Origin: a virus
Strand: one strand, 5' to 3'
IMG/VR virus record: IMGVR_UViG_3300036979_001044
Coordinates: 32,811 to 96,810 of that record
DNA length: 64,000 nucleotides
This document shows positions 51,701-59,600 of the stretch, piece after piece. The position numbers and the translations under genes were made by a program. The notes under the pieces were generated by a model. The model was not told the DNA's origin. It worked only from the letters and a program-made list of their open reading frames with translations, and searched no databases. Each line of letters opens with the position of its first letter. Within the stretch, counting starts at the first letter, position 1.

Positions 51701-54580
51701 CTTGGTGAACTTCCCTGGCGCCACCATTTCCAGCTGGGTGAATAGCTCCTCCTTCTTGTTCTTCACCGCCGTTCCAGAAAGCAGGATGTGGTGCTTCATC
51801 CCCGCGCCTATTTTCTGAACTGTTTGAGTTTGTTGTGCTTTTTGAGATTTAATTCTGTGGCTCTCGTCGATCACGATGGTGTCGAACCCGGCCGCGGCGA
51901 TAGTCGCCTCGAACTTGGCCAGCGACTCGTAGTTGACCGCCGCGATGTTGATTCCAGAAAGGTCGGGAACCTTGCCCTTCTTTAGATCAGCGGCGACCAG
52001 CTCCACCCCATGAAAGTAGTTGGGAAAGAACTTCTCGGCCTCCTCCAGCCAGTTGCGCCGAACGACCTTAGGACAGACAACGAGCACGCGCTTGTCGTTC
52101 TTCGCCGCCCAGGCAAGGGTCTGAATGGTGTTGTGGGTGACCACATGCCCTTGCACAATGAACGTGCTCTGGAGCGACTCGACCGCGATGCAACGCATCT
52201 CCTCCTCGCGCTCGCTCGGGCAGATATCCACGATGGCCCGGGCCAAGCTCGACGCCTCCCAGTGCTCGGCCTTGCGCTCTAACGAGTAGGGGTTGAACGC
52301 CGCGCGGATGTTAACCCGGTAGCTCGGTAGCCCGATGCGAGTCTCGCCGTTATGCTGATAGCGCGGAGCGCGCTTGATCGAGAGCGAAGCGATCGCCCCC
52401 AGCGATCGGGCAAGAAAGATGACATCGTTTGCCAAACGCCTGGACGAGGTGCTGTAAATGCAGCAAGATCCAATCGGAGTATCCCCATCAGTGTCCATGA
52501 GCCCGGCAAGCAACTGCTCACGTTCCTCAATCGAAGCGTAGAGGTATCTTTCTGGAATGAACTTTTCTGGAGAGAGACAACCTTGCAAGCCCAACTCACG
52601 CAAGCTGTCGAGCACCGGATTCTTTCCGTTGATTCCAGAAATTCCCCACGTCGGACAATCGCCCTCCCCAACCTTGCGGGGAACCACAACGCAACCGGCG
52701 GGCAGTAACGCCGCCACCCGCTCAGTGATCTCCATGTCCGGTTTCGTCCAACTCACCGAAGTACCCCCGATTGCCCCATCACCGATGAGCACACCCAACA
52801 CGTAGGGGTCGATCGGCAACTCGCCGCGATACTCAAACTCCTGGGGCAACGCCACCGGTAGATACCAACGGTATTGGCCCTTGCCGTGCCCAGTACGCAT
52901 CCCTTCTTCCAGAAGCTGGGCGGTGGTGCGGACCTTGCCTTCGTTCTCCCGAAAGCGATCCATCGCAGTGTAGACATGCCAGAGGTGCTCGGCGTCGCAC
53001 TCGACTACTTCCCCGTCGCGGGTCTTGACCGCCCAAACCTTGCGCTGGCCCTGGGGATAGACCCCGGATACCCGCACCGCAGCACCGGTCACCGGATCGA
53101 TGACCTCATCGCCCACCTGCAAGTCCCCGAACCGCCTCCAACCCTTTGGGGTCAACGTAAGTGTTTGATTTACTAGCGCTTTACCAAGACCCATTTCGTC
53201 GCCGATGAGCGCGTTGCCGTTGGCCTTGTCCAGAAAACGCACGCACTCGTTCTGGAAGGACATGAGCTTCAGGTCAGGGCCGAGCTTGGCCTGCACCTCG
53301 GGGATGGGCTTTTGCAATTCAGCGATATCCTGATCGCGCTTGATCCGCGCTTCCTTCACCCCGTGGGTCATGATCTGCCACTTGGGGAAGAGCACGGTGA
53401 GCTTGCCTATCGCCTCCTCGGTCAGCTCCAGATCGAAGGTCTCGCGGGCGTGCGTGACCGGGTTGTACTTGGTGATTCCAGAAATCTGCCCACCCTTGTT
53501 CGTGAAGAGGGTGTTGAAGGCTGGCGCGTAAGGCGCGTAGAACTCGAAGATCCCGTCGGGTCGCTGGCGCACCACGATCACGTCGGTGACCTGGTGAGCG
53601 TTGATGCCCTTGATGTACTCCTCGATCTTGTCCCCGGTGAGTGCCTCGCCCGCAGTGGGCCCAGTGGCCTTTGCCGGGGTGCCGAGGGGTTCCAAAACCT
53701 CGATGCCGAACTTGGCCATGTCCTTCTTGTAGGCGGCGAAGTCGAAGCTGGCCAACTTGAGCTTGCTGATCGCGAAAGCCTTCTTGTTGCCGTCGTAGAT
53801 GCCGCCATACTTTTTCTGGACCTCGCAGTACTCCTTGAAGTCGTTCTTGAGGAAACCGTTGAGCGGCAAGTAGAGCGAGCCGAAGGTGTCGTGGTACTGG
53901 GGCTGGATGCTGAAGCCAGAAGTCTTGGGCTTCTCGACCAGGTGCAGCCCGCACTTGAGGTAAGCCTCTGCCCCGAAGTGGGAAGCGATCTGCCCCTTGT
54001 ACTTCTTCAGCATGTTCTTCATTCCAGAAATGTTGCCGCGCACCGAATGCCAGTAGCCGAAGTCGTAGTGGTTAAAGCCGGTGTCGTCGATGACATTGTG
54101 CATCCCGTGCTGCATAGCGTAGAGCGCGTCGCCGATCTCGATGAGCTTGTCCTTCAGCTCGGCCTCGGGGTAGGGGACGATCTGGGGCGCCTCCGGCTCG
54201 GGTGCCTGGCGACTGACCGGTTGATCTCCAGTCCAGTGGATGGTGTGAGCCGAATCAGCCCACTTGCCCCCGTGCGGCCCGATGAAGAGCGCCTTGCCGA
54301 ACGGTTCCCCCTCCTCCTCCGCTGCTCCGATTCCTCCGATGACCACGTCTGCTATCTCCTGGAGCATGAGGTCCAGTTGGTGGGCGTACAGCTCGCGGGT
54401 TCGCGCGGCCAGCTCCTGGAGCACCGGATACTTCAGCTCCTGCTCCTTCTTGGGCAGAGCCTTCTCCAGCATCTCCGCTATTTCTGGAACTTCGCTGGAC
54501 AGCATCTCGCCCAGCCGTTCCAGGAGCTGCCCCGACTTCTCCCGGATTTCCTCCGGGCTTGCCTGAAGCTCCAACCGCAT
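48788..54580 (-). CDS. SNF2-type helicase fused to a zeta-like kinase, with class 3 intein
   Basis: 1930 residues (1580 after splicing). ATG at 54580 with AGAGGAGAGCG. N-terminal helical part, then FIGPHGGKWADSAH (~residue 93). SNF2 core from ~450: P-loop GDEMGLGK interrupted by the intein (468-817), then TIQTLAWAA, DESHRIKS (DEAH box), LLSGTAVKN, and in the second lobe QAEDRAHRIGQ. Several small repeated units and a second FIGPRGGKWADPEH (~1530) follow. Residues ~1650-1925 resemble zeta-toxin kinases (SGGVAGGKGSALGARPEL; MVDARLFADSYAHGAKNF). Helicase of SMARCAL1 look. Probably packaged; remodelling of host or phage DNA and a kinase acting on a small substrate are inferred. Confidence 0.8.
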   Translation of the reverse strand: MRLELQASPEEIREKSGQLLERLGEMLSSEVPEIAEMLEKALPKKEQELKYPVLQELAARTRELYAHQLDLMLQEIADVVIGGIGAAEEEGEPFGKALFIGPHGGKWADSAHTIHWTGDQPVSRQAPEPEAPQIVPYPEAELKDKLIEIGDALYAMQHGMHNVIDDTGFNHYDFGYWHSVRGNISGMKNMLKKYKGQIASHFGAEAYLKCGLHLVEKPKTSGFSIQPQYHDTFGSLYLPLNGFLKNDFKEYCEVQKKYGGIYDGNKKAFAISKLKLASFDFAAYKKDMAKFGIEVLEPLGTPAKATGPTAGEALTGDKIEEYIKGINAHQVTDVIVVRQRPDGIFEFYAPYAPAFNTLFTNKGGQISGITKYNPVTHARETFDLELTEEAIGKLTVLFPKWQIMTHGVKEARIKRDQDIAELQKPIPEVQAKLGPDLKLMSFQNECVRFLDKANGNALIGDEMGLGKALVNQTLTLTPKGWRRFGDLQVGDEVIDPVTGAAVRVSGVYPQGQRKVWAVKTRDGEVVECDAEHLWHVYTAMDRFRENEGKVRTTAQLLEEGMRTGHGKGQYRWYLPVALPQEFEYRGELPIDPYVLGVLIGDGAIGGTSVSWTKPDMEITERVAALLPAGCVVVPRKVGEGDCPTWGISGINGKNPVLDSLRELGLQGCLSPEKFIPERYLYASIEEREQLLAGLMDTDGDTPIGSCCIYSTSSRRLANDVIFLARSLGAIASLSIKRAPRYQHNGETRIGLPSYRVNIRAAFNPYSLERKAEHWEASSLARAIVDICPSEREEEMRCIAVESLQSTFIVQGHVVTHNTIQTLAWAAKNDKRVLVVCPKVVRRNWLEEAEKFFPNYFHGVELVAADLKKGKVPDLSGINIAAVNYESLAKFEATIAAAGFDTIVIDESHRIKSQKAQQTQTVQKIGAGMKHHILLSGTAVKNKKEELFTQLEMVAPGKFTKNAIKTAPIGGLWMDMHEVYIARQKTAVLKDLPEKTTSIVKHPVPGLPDMGEQNTIGAFSKLKAEIAKGKVPVTESMVQEILDTSDSKVIVFSDSVEAAKAIAEKFGDLAILHHGQMQDDAREAAKKEFQKKDEAGNFIGEKRVFVTTRQSMAVGATLTAADKVVFNDMPWTAADVRQAEDRAHRIGQKNAVNVYWMTAEGNLFDENVNDILRRKYELGQKLTQGKQLTAAEMEWMSKPISVDELLTQIHGKVAGPTAGGGAESAATSQVPALSDMDHPELAPNLPEPQTAGTEILPGSATVVEVPWQGVPSPSSGVDKPLTVEMFDKLAAEVKKESATPYVVDPAGIAASLEQAQKDTDTITAEYSGKLNSLAAGTTIHLGYGQSFTKVEIGGDVFWAWEGKGGKKKGYLASEEAYVQMGAKAVDTAVSAGKKPAPAPAYVPEPTAAPEKAPEAKPAVATPEPAPAPKLTPEQGSVPAQAFSGFIQEHGIKIKEHYGDPTKVMVKVPKHATEALAQLQKYGIAEPTFEGGQYHLVAVDKQKVKDLLFQKSLDDFLELDESESAQLSLFKAGMFIGPRGGKWADPEHTIPWTEEGTGGGAGAQPAPTPQAQTPQPPPQMGAPTPAAQIAPQMQSAPRAPQAGLTPPAGGDPLAYQVDPMVDADGDGVADAARVGLPGKTVAPPPTIPRLPNLTAEERAVEGKFADAFEADSDGMASAFYDVVKKNNFIFETDAAKSMMPEWTRPDLPPDEKGKPIHPDRAQARALYNTALHQTANAVVKRAFMKRLDEIAKMPEGERKILVTSGGVAGGKGSALGARPELAQSVAATWDAAGEQNGTENPWLMEECEKRGIKPVFLFVSADPMTTWPGAVDRAKSIGRMVDARLFADSYAHGAKNFSAFHSKNKDKATFVFAKAKKGDPVQFLDQMPPEALSVDADALYGQAMQYIQSKAAELPPHIVSGATAGSRIWGGA
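52130..53179 (-). mobile_element. Class 3-type intein with LAGLIDADG endonuclease in the SNF2 P-loop
   Basis: 350 residues from Ala1 (ALVNQTLTLTPKGW) to Asn350 (GHVVTHN), with Thr+1 of the host protein (TIQTLAWA). There is no Cys or Ser at position 1. It has the WCT set of class 3 inteins: Trp67 in block B (EHLWHV), Cys330 in block F (MRCIAVESL), Thr348 in block G (VVTHN). Two LAGLIDADG-type motifs are present (LGVLIGDGAIGG; LLAGLMDTDGD). The insertion splits GLGK|T of the P-loop. Unlike the other intein it contains three copies of the genome-wide 8-mer. Confidence 0.88.
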
Positions 54581-54602
54581 CGCTCGCTCTCCTCTCGATG
54601 AC

Positions 54603-54992
54603 CTATACGTCCACGCCCCAAACGCAGTAGAGCACCTCGGTGTCCTCGGTGGCTGGCGCGGCGACGTTGATCGCTGTGATGTCTGCTTCCAGAAATAGCT
54701 TGGCGAAGCAGCTGGTGAGCGTTCCCGATCTTTTCAGGGTGATGCCCGGAGTAACGGTGTTGAGTTTGACCACGCAGTCCTTGTTGGCCTTGAGGTAGAT
54801 CCCCTTCACCGCCCCGATGTCACCCAGCGAAAGATTCTCGTTGGTGTTCAACGCGACCGTGACCTTTCCAGAAAACACCTTGGTATAGGCGTCGATCACC
54901 ACCTCGGAGAGTTGTTCGTCCAGCGAGAACAACAGATCCTTCATGTCCGCGTCGTCGGCGATTTTCACGATTACCTTGTGCTTGATCCGCAT
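54603..54992 (-). CDS. Small protein near the portal
   Basis: 129 residues, ATG at 54992 with AAGGAGAGTGAGC. Beta-rich (VFSGKVTVALNTNENLSLGD) with an N-terminal helical part (ADMKDLLFSLDEQLSEVVID). No family recognised. It lies between portal and helicase genes and may be a head accessory protein. Confidence 0.55.
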   Translation of the reverse strand: MRIKHKVIVKIADDADMKDLLFSLDEQLSEVVIDAYTKVFSGKVTVALNTNENLSLGDIGAVKGIYLKANKDCVVKLNTVTPGITLKRSGTLTSCFAKLFLEADITAINVAAPATEDTEVLYCVWGVDV

Positions 54993-55004
54993 AGCTCACT
55001 CTCC

Positions 55005-56669
55005 TTAGAGATTCACGATCCACTTTTTCCGGGCCGACTTGGTCATGCTCGCATTTATATCCCCGCCGGTTTCGTCCTCCCCATCATACTGGCGGAGCAA
55101 GCTCTCAAAGTCGATAGGGTTGCCACCACCCGGCACGGTACCATCGGGCTGAGGCGGGTTGCCCATCTGCGATCCCGCCCCAGGCATCCCGCCCATGGCC
55201 GCGGCTTGCTTCTGCGCGTTGAACTGGAGCCAGGTGGGGTCCAGAATCACCTCGCCCTGTCCGTTAGGCAACGGTGAAAGATCATCCTCCGCGCGCAGCT
55301 CATCGACCGTGCAGAAAGACTTCACCCGCTTCATGTTGAGGTCGGCGATCTCGTCCTTGGTCTTGGCATCCAGCCCAACGAAGTCGAACTCGAATTCCTC
55401 GTTGATCGGCCAGATGATGTACTGGTTGATGGCCTGGGCGATGTGGCGGAGCAGGGGGCGCAGCCCGCGTTCCTTCGACTCGACCACCTTCTCCTTGTTG
55501 CTCGACTCCTGGAGCCCGCCCTTCTGCCCGACGTTGCCATATTTGAAATTGATCTCCGCCGGGTCAATCGTGTACATGGCGCAGGCGATCTTGATCAGGA
55601 AGTCCATGTAGCTGTTGAATTCCATGTCACGGGATGACTGCTGGAGGTTGATGTATTGCAGCTCGTCGGAGTTGGTGATCGGGGTCCGCCAGGCGTTCTC
55701 GACCCCGGAGAGCATCTGGTACCAGTGGCGGCGGAAGGCTTGCAGTTGTTTTTCTGGAACGGTGCCCTTGAAGTTGATGATGCCCTTGGCCGCGCTGCCC
55801 TGCGAGAAGAACTTCTGATTGTACTCCATCGCGTAGAGGATGCTGGTCACCGTGGGAATGAGCATCTCCAGCTCGCTCACCCCGTAGCCGTGCAGCCGGA
55901 TATCGGTCCTGGGGTTCCGGGTCATGAAACACAGCTCATCGCAGGTGTACTCGGCGATGATCATCCCATCATAGATCTGCACGTAGCGGATGGCCGTATC
56001 CAGATCCTCGTTCATGTACGTGCTCGCGCTGTCAGCGAGCCGGATGGTCGCCGCGTCGACCGCGTACCACTCCGCCGGCTGCCCGCGGCGGTTGGGCACC
56101 ACCTCGAAGCACATCTGATCGTAGATCAACGAATCCCAGGCGAGCTTGCGCAAAAACTTCTCGAACGAATCACGCCCACGCGGATTGTCCGTGATGCCCG
56201 TTCGAGTGAGCACGTTCTCCATCTGGGTCATCCATTGCCGCTCAGCCGGACTCGGCTCCTTCTCCTGCTGGCGCAGCTTCAGCCGGTACCCCAGCTGATA
56301 GCGATCGTGCTGCGGACGGCAGAAGGCGGCGATCTGCTGGATGCGAGTCTGGACGATCGCTTGGATGATCGGAACCCGCCAGGTAATCGCCTTCAGCGTT
56401 CCATACGTGACCTGACTGGGCCGATCTTTGAACCCCAACTGCTCGATGATGGAAAACGGATCGAAGAAAAGCGCCTTGGGGTCCTGGTCCGCCTTCTCGG
56501 TTGGGACCGGATTGGAGATCGCCGTATCCGCGTTCAAGTTGCCCGGCATGGTGTCAGCCCCATCGTCGAGCGGAACTGGGGCGAGCACCGTGGCGGCTTT
56601 CTGGAATCCGTCCGCGGCCAGTTGCGCCGCGGTCCAGCCTAGCCTTTGCAGGTTCTCGAAGATGCCCAT
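55005..56669 (-). CDS. Portal protein
   Basis: 554 residues, ATG at 56669. Portal features: AIVQTRIQQIAAFCRPQHDR near residue 110, WDSLIYDQMCFEVVPNRRGQ, ADEWYAVDA-like (AEWYAVDAATIRLADSAS), YGVSELEMLIPTVTSILYAM, and NQKFFSQGSAAKGIINFKG, the typical portal wing/stem segments. A flexible Gly/Pro tail follows (GGMPGAGSQMGNPPQPDG), ending in MTKSARKKWIVNL. It forms the dodecameric ring through which the terminase packages DNA. Confidence 0.9.
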   Translation of the reverse strand: MGIFENLQRLGWTAAQLAADGFQKAATVLAPVPLDDGADTMPGNLNADTAISNPVPTEKADQDPKALFFDPFSIIEQLGFKDRPSQVTYGTLKAITWRVPIIQAIVQTRIQQIAAFCRPQHDRYQLGYRLKLRQQEKEPSPAERQWMTQMENVLTRTGITDNPRGRDSFEKFLRKLAWDSLIYDQMCFEVVPNRRGQPAEWYAVDAATIRLADSASTYMNEDLDTAIRYVQIYDGMIIAEYTCDELCFMTRNPRTDIRLHGYGVSELEMLIPTVTSILYAMEYNQKFFSQGSAAKGIINFKGTVPEKQLQAFRRHWYQMLSGVENAWRTPITNSDELQYINLQQSSRDMEFNSYMDFLIKIACAMYTIDPAEINFKYGNVGQKGGLQESSNKEKVVESKERGLRPLLRHIAQAINQYIIWPINEEFEFDFVGLDAKTKDEIADLNMKRVKSFCTVDELRAEDDLSPLPNGQGEVILDPTWLQFNAQKQAAAMGGMPGAGSQMGNPPQPDGTVPGGGNPIDFESLLRQYDGEDETGGDINASMTKSARKKWIVNL

Positions 56670-56687
56670 CGGGCCCTCGCTTTCGGG

Positions 56688-59600
56688 TTACTTGTCGCCC
56701 GGGAAGTACACGTCGCCCTGGGTCCGCGCCGGGCGAAGCATCCCCGCCCTGGAACCCTGCACCAGTTGCTCGTGCTCAGAGGTGTTGACCACATCCTGGA
56801 GCGTGCGCTGGGCGCCGTCGCCGCAGCTCGGGCACACCGCCAGGCTCTTGGCCATGAGGTTGTGGCAGGAGGTGCAGCGCACCCGCTGGCTCAGGAACAG
56901 ACTGGTGGGCGCTACCTGCGGGCTCTCCCCGTGGTAGAAGCCCTCCGACTTGGCCAGCTCGCTCGCCGCGAGGTCGGCCTGGTTGCTGTAGCTCACCAAC
57001 GCGTCGGCGCCCTGGTTCCAGATGATCCCCTCGGGGCGCGGAGCGGGCGCACTGCGCTCGGGGGCGACTCCGCGGCCGAACTCCACATCCTGGCTCTTGC
57101 GCAACTCGCTCACCGCCTGGGCAACTTCCTTGCGGACCATGTCTCTTTGATTCTGATGGATGGCCATGGACTTGGCTGTCTCGATCGGCTTCTTGCCCGG
57201 CTTGAGCTGGTCGGACACCTTGTCGTCATCGTCCGAGAGCACGTCCTCGGGCACGCTCGGGGCGCCGGGCTGCTTGCTGTCCGAGTCGTCCTCCCCGCTG
57301 GTCTCCCCCACGCCGTCGACCTTGCCGCCCTGCTCCTCGCCGGTTCCGAGCTTCTCCTTCGGCCCGCCCTCGGGCATGCTCTGCGCCTTGGCCAGGTACT
57401 CGTCCAGTGCATCGATCCGGCTCATGGATTTTTTCCTTTCTTCTGGCTGGTACGGTACGCCCCCGTAAGTCTCACCTTCCTCTGGGGCGAACATATTTCC
57501 CGATGCCGCTGCATGATTTCTGGAAGCGTCATAAGCGGTCTTCGCGTACTCCTCGATCGCCTCCAACTTCTGGCGCAACTTCTCGGGGGCCTCGTCCCGA
57601 TACAAGCCTGTGTAATCGTCTTTGGTGAAAACATTTCCCCCGTACTGTTTAGCGATTTCGTCATGGAGCCGATCACTTAACTCCCTAGCCTGTTCCGCTT
57701 CCTTCTTGTGCGCAGCCGCCGCATCCCGATGATCGTACTTGTGGTAATCCGGACGCTGTTTCCGCATCTCGCCATCCGCCCGCCAACCGACGCTCGCAGC
57801 GGAATAATGCTCCCGGGACATGGCCGAATGGATTGGCTTCCCGTCCTTGGTTTTCCCAATCACCTTATCCTTTTTCAAGAACTCAGCGACCTGCTTTGTC
57901 GCCGGCGAGCCCTTGCCTTTCGCTGCCGCCATGGATGTCTGCTTCTGCATCCCCTGCCAGACCTTCCGATGCTGATCGGAAATTGCCATGTGGGCCCCGC
58001 TCATATCGGGATGATGGCTAAACTGCTCCGCAGCGGCCCAATGGGCCCGTTCCGCCCTTTGGTGCGCCAAGACAGACGCATTCCCAAGCTTAGCCGCCTC
58101 TGCCGCCTGGGAAGTATCGATCGCGCTTCGGTGTGCAACCGCCCACTTGTCCTTGACGCTGTCAGGATATTCATACCGCCATTTCCCGTTGGCGCCTCTC
58201 CATCTCCGAGCATAGTTCCCCCCGTAGACACCACCCGCTTTTTCCAGATACTCGTCCAGCTGCTCGATCGCCTCCATGGATTTCTTCACCTTCTCTTTTT
58301 TCTGGAATGGATTCTCCTTCTTTTCTGGAACCGGCTGGCCCGGCTTCGGGGGGCCGGACGGAGCCTGCCCGCCGCCCGGGTTGGTCGGCACGGTCTTCAT
58401 ACCCGGATCGGGCTGCGGGGCCTGGGGCGCTCCCGCGGCCGGCTGCATCTGGGCCGGGGGCATGCCCGGGGCCGGCTTGGGGGCCGGCGGGGCCATCTGT
58501 CCGGGCTGTGCCCCGAACTGTCCGGGGGGTGGCACCGGGAGTTTGGCTACTGGCGGCTGGCCGGGTTGCTGACCGGGCACCGGGGGCTGACCGGGGGGCA
58601 CCGGGCCCTTGGCCAGCGGGGGCTGGCCCGGCGGCACCGGGGGCTGCCCTGGCGCCGGGGGTTGGCCCGCGACCGGAGGCTGCCCTGGCGGAGGCATGGG
58701 CTGCCCAGGAGCCGGAGGCTGGCCGGGCTGCGCGCCAAAGGCTCCTTGCGCCTTATTGGCCATGTAGCTGGTGGTCACGATGGCCGCCGCCTTGGCATGG
58801 TCTGCCCCGACCTGATAGTGCTCGGCGGAGAGGGTGGGGTCGTCCTTGAGCGACTGGGCCGCCTTCATGTGCGCCTGGGTCGCGTTCTGGTGCGCCCCGA
58901 TGAGGTCGCCGGCCGTGCCCGGGTGGGTCTCGGCGGTGTTGCTCGCGTCGATGGCTTGCTTGTGGTCGGGGTGGTCGCTCTCGTAGAGCCACTTGCCCGC
59001 CGGCCCCTTCCAGCGCCGGGTGTACGCGCCACCGATCCCGCCCGGGGGAACTGGAGCCTGGCCCGGACCGATACCCGGAGTAGCCGGAGCGGCCGGAGGA
59101 GGGAAGGCCTTTTCCAGATAGTCGTCGAGCTGATCGATCGCATCCATGGATTTCTCTCCTTCTGCCTTTGCGGATTGATAACCTGTCGGCATGAGCATTC
59201 CAGAGTTACCCTGCATCCCCAGCGCGGTTTCTACATGATGCAATTGCTTCCGGATGCCCTCAAATTCCGTAGTTTCCTGGGGAGACCAGGGCCGCGCCTT
59301 GCGCTGGTCCATAAACTTCTCCGCCACCACCTTGAGTTGCTGGTGCATGTCGCGCAGCTTCCCCACCGCCGTATCGAAATCGTCGTAGTCCTTCGGGGAC
59401 AGAGCTTCAGGCTTCGCGCTCTGGTACCCCTTGATCTCCTCGATCAGCTTGTCCCCCTGGTCCACCAGCGCGTTCGCGCCCCCCTTTGCGCGCGGTGCCT
59501 CCTGCACCTCTTTGCCGGTCGCCACATCGATCACCCGGCCGGTAGGCACCATGCGAATTTTCCCGGTGGGATTGCCTTGCGCGTCCAGAATCGGGTCATG

